Assembly: GCA_003220955.1 (NCBI GenBank)
Contig: QHTW01000042.1
Span: forward strand, 1 to 24,244
Direction: 5' to 3'
DNA: 24,244 bases
DNA from: Gemmatimonadota bacterium
Lineage (GTDB): Bacteria; Gemmatimonadota; Gemmatimonadetes; Gemmatimonadales; GWC2-71-9
In this document: positions 22,788 to 24,244 of the stretch, piece by piece
Numbering within the stretch: position 1 is the first letter of the stretch
Layout: each line of letters begins with the position of its first letter
Notes under the pieces: model-generated
What the model was told of the DNA's origin: nothing
What the model saw: only the letters and a program-made list of their open reading frames with translations
Database searches by the model: none
Position numbers and translations under genes: made by a program

Positions 22788-22880
22788 AATGCAGAATGTA
22801 AAACGCGGAATGCGGAATTGATCTGACGAATCGTCACTCTCGTCTGACATTTCGCATTCCGCATTTCGCATTCGGCATTG
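22787..22880. repeat. Inverted array of 7-bp units, possible terminator or mobile repeat
   Basis: The left arm (22787-22820) is a run of heptads GAATGCA, GAATGTA, AAACGCG, GAATGCG and GAATTGA. The right arm (22848-22880) is CGCATTC, CGCATTT, CGCATTC and GGCATTG after ACATTT. The arms pair over about 33 bp with few mismatches, and the loop (22821-22847) holds a small GACGA/TCGTC palindrome. T-rich TAGTTTTAG follows on the right. The array directly abuts the permease stop and fills most of the 105 bases to the next gene. It may terminate the export operon or be a dispersed intergenic repeat; nothing else is seen in the gap. Confidence 0.8.
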
Positions 22881-22892
22881 TAGTTTTAGCCG

Positions 22893-24244
22893 ATGCTCGC
22901 CGTTCTTCTCGTGGTGCTCCAGTCGCAAGGCAACCTGCAGGCGGTGTACGACGGTCGCCTCCATCAGATCGACGTCCGCATCCCCCGCATCGACGCCGTC
23001 GTAACGGTCGACGGTGTCCTGAACGAGCCGGTGTGGCAGCAGGCGGCGCTGCTCAAGGGGTTCACGCAATACCGCCCCGTCGACAGCCGGCCCGCGGCCG
23101 ACTCCACCGAGGTGCTCGCCTTCTACACGCCGGACGCGATCTACTTCGGAATCCGCGCGTACGAAGCGCATGGCACCGTCGTCCGCGCGACGCTCGGCGA
23201 CAACATCGGAACCGACGACAACATCCAGATCCTGCTGGACACCTTCAACGACCGGCGGCGGGCCTTGCTGTTCGCGGTCAACCCGCTCGGCGTCCAACAG
23301 GACGGCGTGCGCAGTGAAGGGCTCGCCGGCGCGGCGGGCGGAGCCAACGCGGGATTCCGGTTCGATGGCGTGGTCGATCTCAATCCGGACTACGTCTACC
23401 AGTCCGCCGGCCACGTGACTCCCTGGGGCTATGAAGTCGAGGTGCGCATCCCCTTCAAGAGCCTGCGCTACCAGAGCGGCGCCACTCAGGACTGGGGCAT
23501 TCAAGTCATTCGCGTCACGCAGCACACGGGGTACGAAGACACCTGGACTCCGGTCGTGCGCGCGAACGCCAGCTTTCTCATTCAGTCGGGAACACTCAAG
23601 TCGCTGACCGGCCTGCATCGTGGCCTGGTCATGGACGTCAACCCGGAGTTCACGTCACGCCTGGACGGCGCACCCGCCTCGCCATCCTCGTATCAGTACC
23701 AGAACATCAATCCCGAGCTCGGCGTGAATGTGCGCTGGGGGATCACGCAAAACCTGAGCGCGGCGGGGACGGTGAACCCCGACTTCTCACAGGTGGAAGC
23801 GGACGTCGGGCAGGTCACGGTGAACCAGCGGTTCGCGCTGTTCTTTCCCGAGAAGCGGCCGTTCTTTTTGGAAGGCCTCGAGCAGTTCGACACGCCCAAC
23901 GCACTCATCTATACGCGCCGGATTGCGGCGCCAATCGCAGGCACCAAGTTGACCGGCAAGGTCGGCGGCATGGGGGTCGCCTACATCGGAGCGGTGGACG
24001 ACAACAATCAGGTCCCGCGCCATTACCCCGTTTACAACTTGCTCAGGCTGCGGCGCGATCTGGGCGCAAGCTCGACGCTGGGACTCGCCTACACCGACCG
24101 CATCGTCGGGAGCGCATGGAACCGCGTCCTCGGCGCCGATGCTCGCGTGATCTGGAAGAAGATCTGGTTTTCGACCGCACAGATCGTGGGCTCCTGGACG
24201 AAGGACGTCGGGACCCAGTCCGGAGCGCTCTGGGACGTGACGCT
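22893..24244 (+). CDS. DUF5916-type protein with N-terminal CBM9-like domain, 5' part
   Basis: The frame is open from ATG 22893 to the window end, giving at least 450 residues; the gene continues outside. An in-frame TAG 6 bases upstream makes this ATG the earliest possible start; no Shine-Dalgarno is seen. Residues 2-9 (LAVLLVVL) are a short export signal. Residues about 30-230 form a CBM9-like sugar-binding-type beta-sandwich (VTVDGVLNEPVWQQA, EVLAFYTPDAIYFGIRAYE, DDNIQILLDTFNDRR, EVRIPFKSLRY). From about 245 the DUF5916 part begins, with its marker DFSQVEADVGQVTVNQRF and FFPEKRPFFLEG (297-328). The later part is expected to form an outer-membrane barrel; strands with alternating residues are visible to the end. 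Such proteins are abundant in Gemmatimonadota and Bacteroidota, function unknown. Confidence 0.85.
   Translation, partial: MLAVLLVVLQSQGNLQAVYDGRLHQIDVRIPRIDAVVTVDGVLNEPVWQQAALLKGFTQYRPVDSRPAADSTEVLAFYTPDAIYFGIRAYEAHGTVVRATLGDNIGTDDNIQILLDTFNDRRRALLFAVNPLGVQQDGVRSEGLAGAAGGANAGFRFDGVVDLNPDYVYQSAGHVTPWGYEVEVRIPFKSLRYQSGATQDWGIQVIRVTQHTGYEDTWTPVVRANASFLIQSGTLKSLTGLHRGLVMDVNPEFTSRLDGAPASPSSYQYQNINPELGVNVRWGITQNLSAAGTVNPDFSQVEADVGQVTVNQRFALFFPEKRPFFLEGLEQFDTPNALIYTRRIAAPIAGTKLTGKVGGMGVAYIGAVDDNNQVPRHYPVYNLLRLRRDLGASSTLGLAYTDRIVGSAWNRVLGADARVIWKKIWFSTAQIVGSWTKDVGTQSGALWDVT

Noticed and set aside
22787..22880. CRISPR array
   Set aside because: The units are 7 bp, head to head and without spacers; no cas gene is near.

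Overview
The window is GC-rich, gene-dense bacterial DNA. The gene content suggests a diderm from the Gemmatimonadota or a near relative: a DUF5916/CBM9-like outer-membrane protein, a split MacAB/TolC-type exporter with an ECF sigma factor, an SdrD_B-like secreted protein, DUF2911 and thioredoxin/DUF255 proteins, and many GTGA/ATGA gene overlaps. That assignment is inferred from gene style, not from a marker gene. I saw no rRNA, tRNA, CRISPR array, insertion sequence or phage gene.

Layout. The 3' end of an M42 metallopeptidase gene enters from the left (1-714). Two leftward genes follow: a secreted polyproline protein with a C-terminal SdrD_B-like domain (781-1572) and a HEAT-repeat protein (1796-3307), each with a hairpin at its 3' end. 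A short divergent region (about 3308-3359) with a palindromic -10-like element separates them from a long rightward run to the window end. The run begins with housekeeping and metabolic genes: an fRMsr-like GAF protein, an alpha/beta hydrolase of the proline iminopeptidase type, an unknown protein, endonuclease III (nth), an M20 amidohydrolase, a thioredoxin/DUF255 protein broken by a frameshift, a cyclophilin, a DUF2911 protein and a small DUF6941-like protein.

Next is a tightly overlapping group: an ArnT-like GT-C glycosyltransferase, asparagine synthetase (asnB), an HD-type protein and a phospholipase D/cardiolipin synthase-like protein. It runs with an 11-base overlap into an ECF sigma factor, a cysteine-free membrane protein (candidate anti-sigma), a Spy/CpxP-like periplasmic protein, a TolC-type outer-membrane channel, a MacB-type ATPase, a lipoprotein membrane-fusion adaptor and a MacB-type permease. 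Together these look like a self-contained, stress-controlled tripartite export locus. It ends in a distinctive inverted array of 7-bp units (22787-22880), followed by the 5' part of a DUF5916-type protein that runs off the window.

The best candidates for new biology are the sigma/Spy-like/MacAB-TolC locus, in which the adaptor carries a large insertion with its own LTxxQ-like helix, the heptad inverted repeat, and the compact divergent promoter with an eight-codon upstream ORF.
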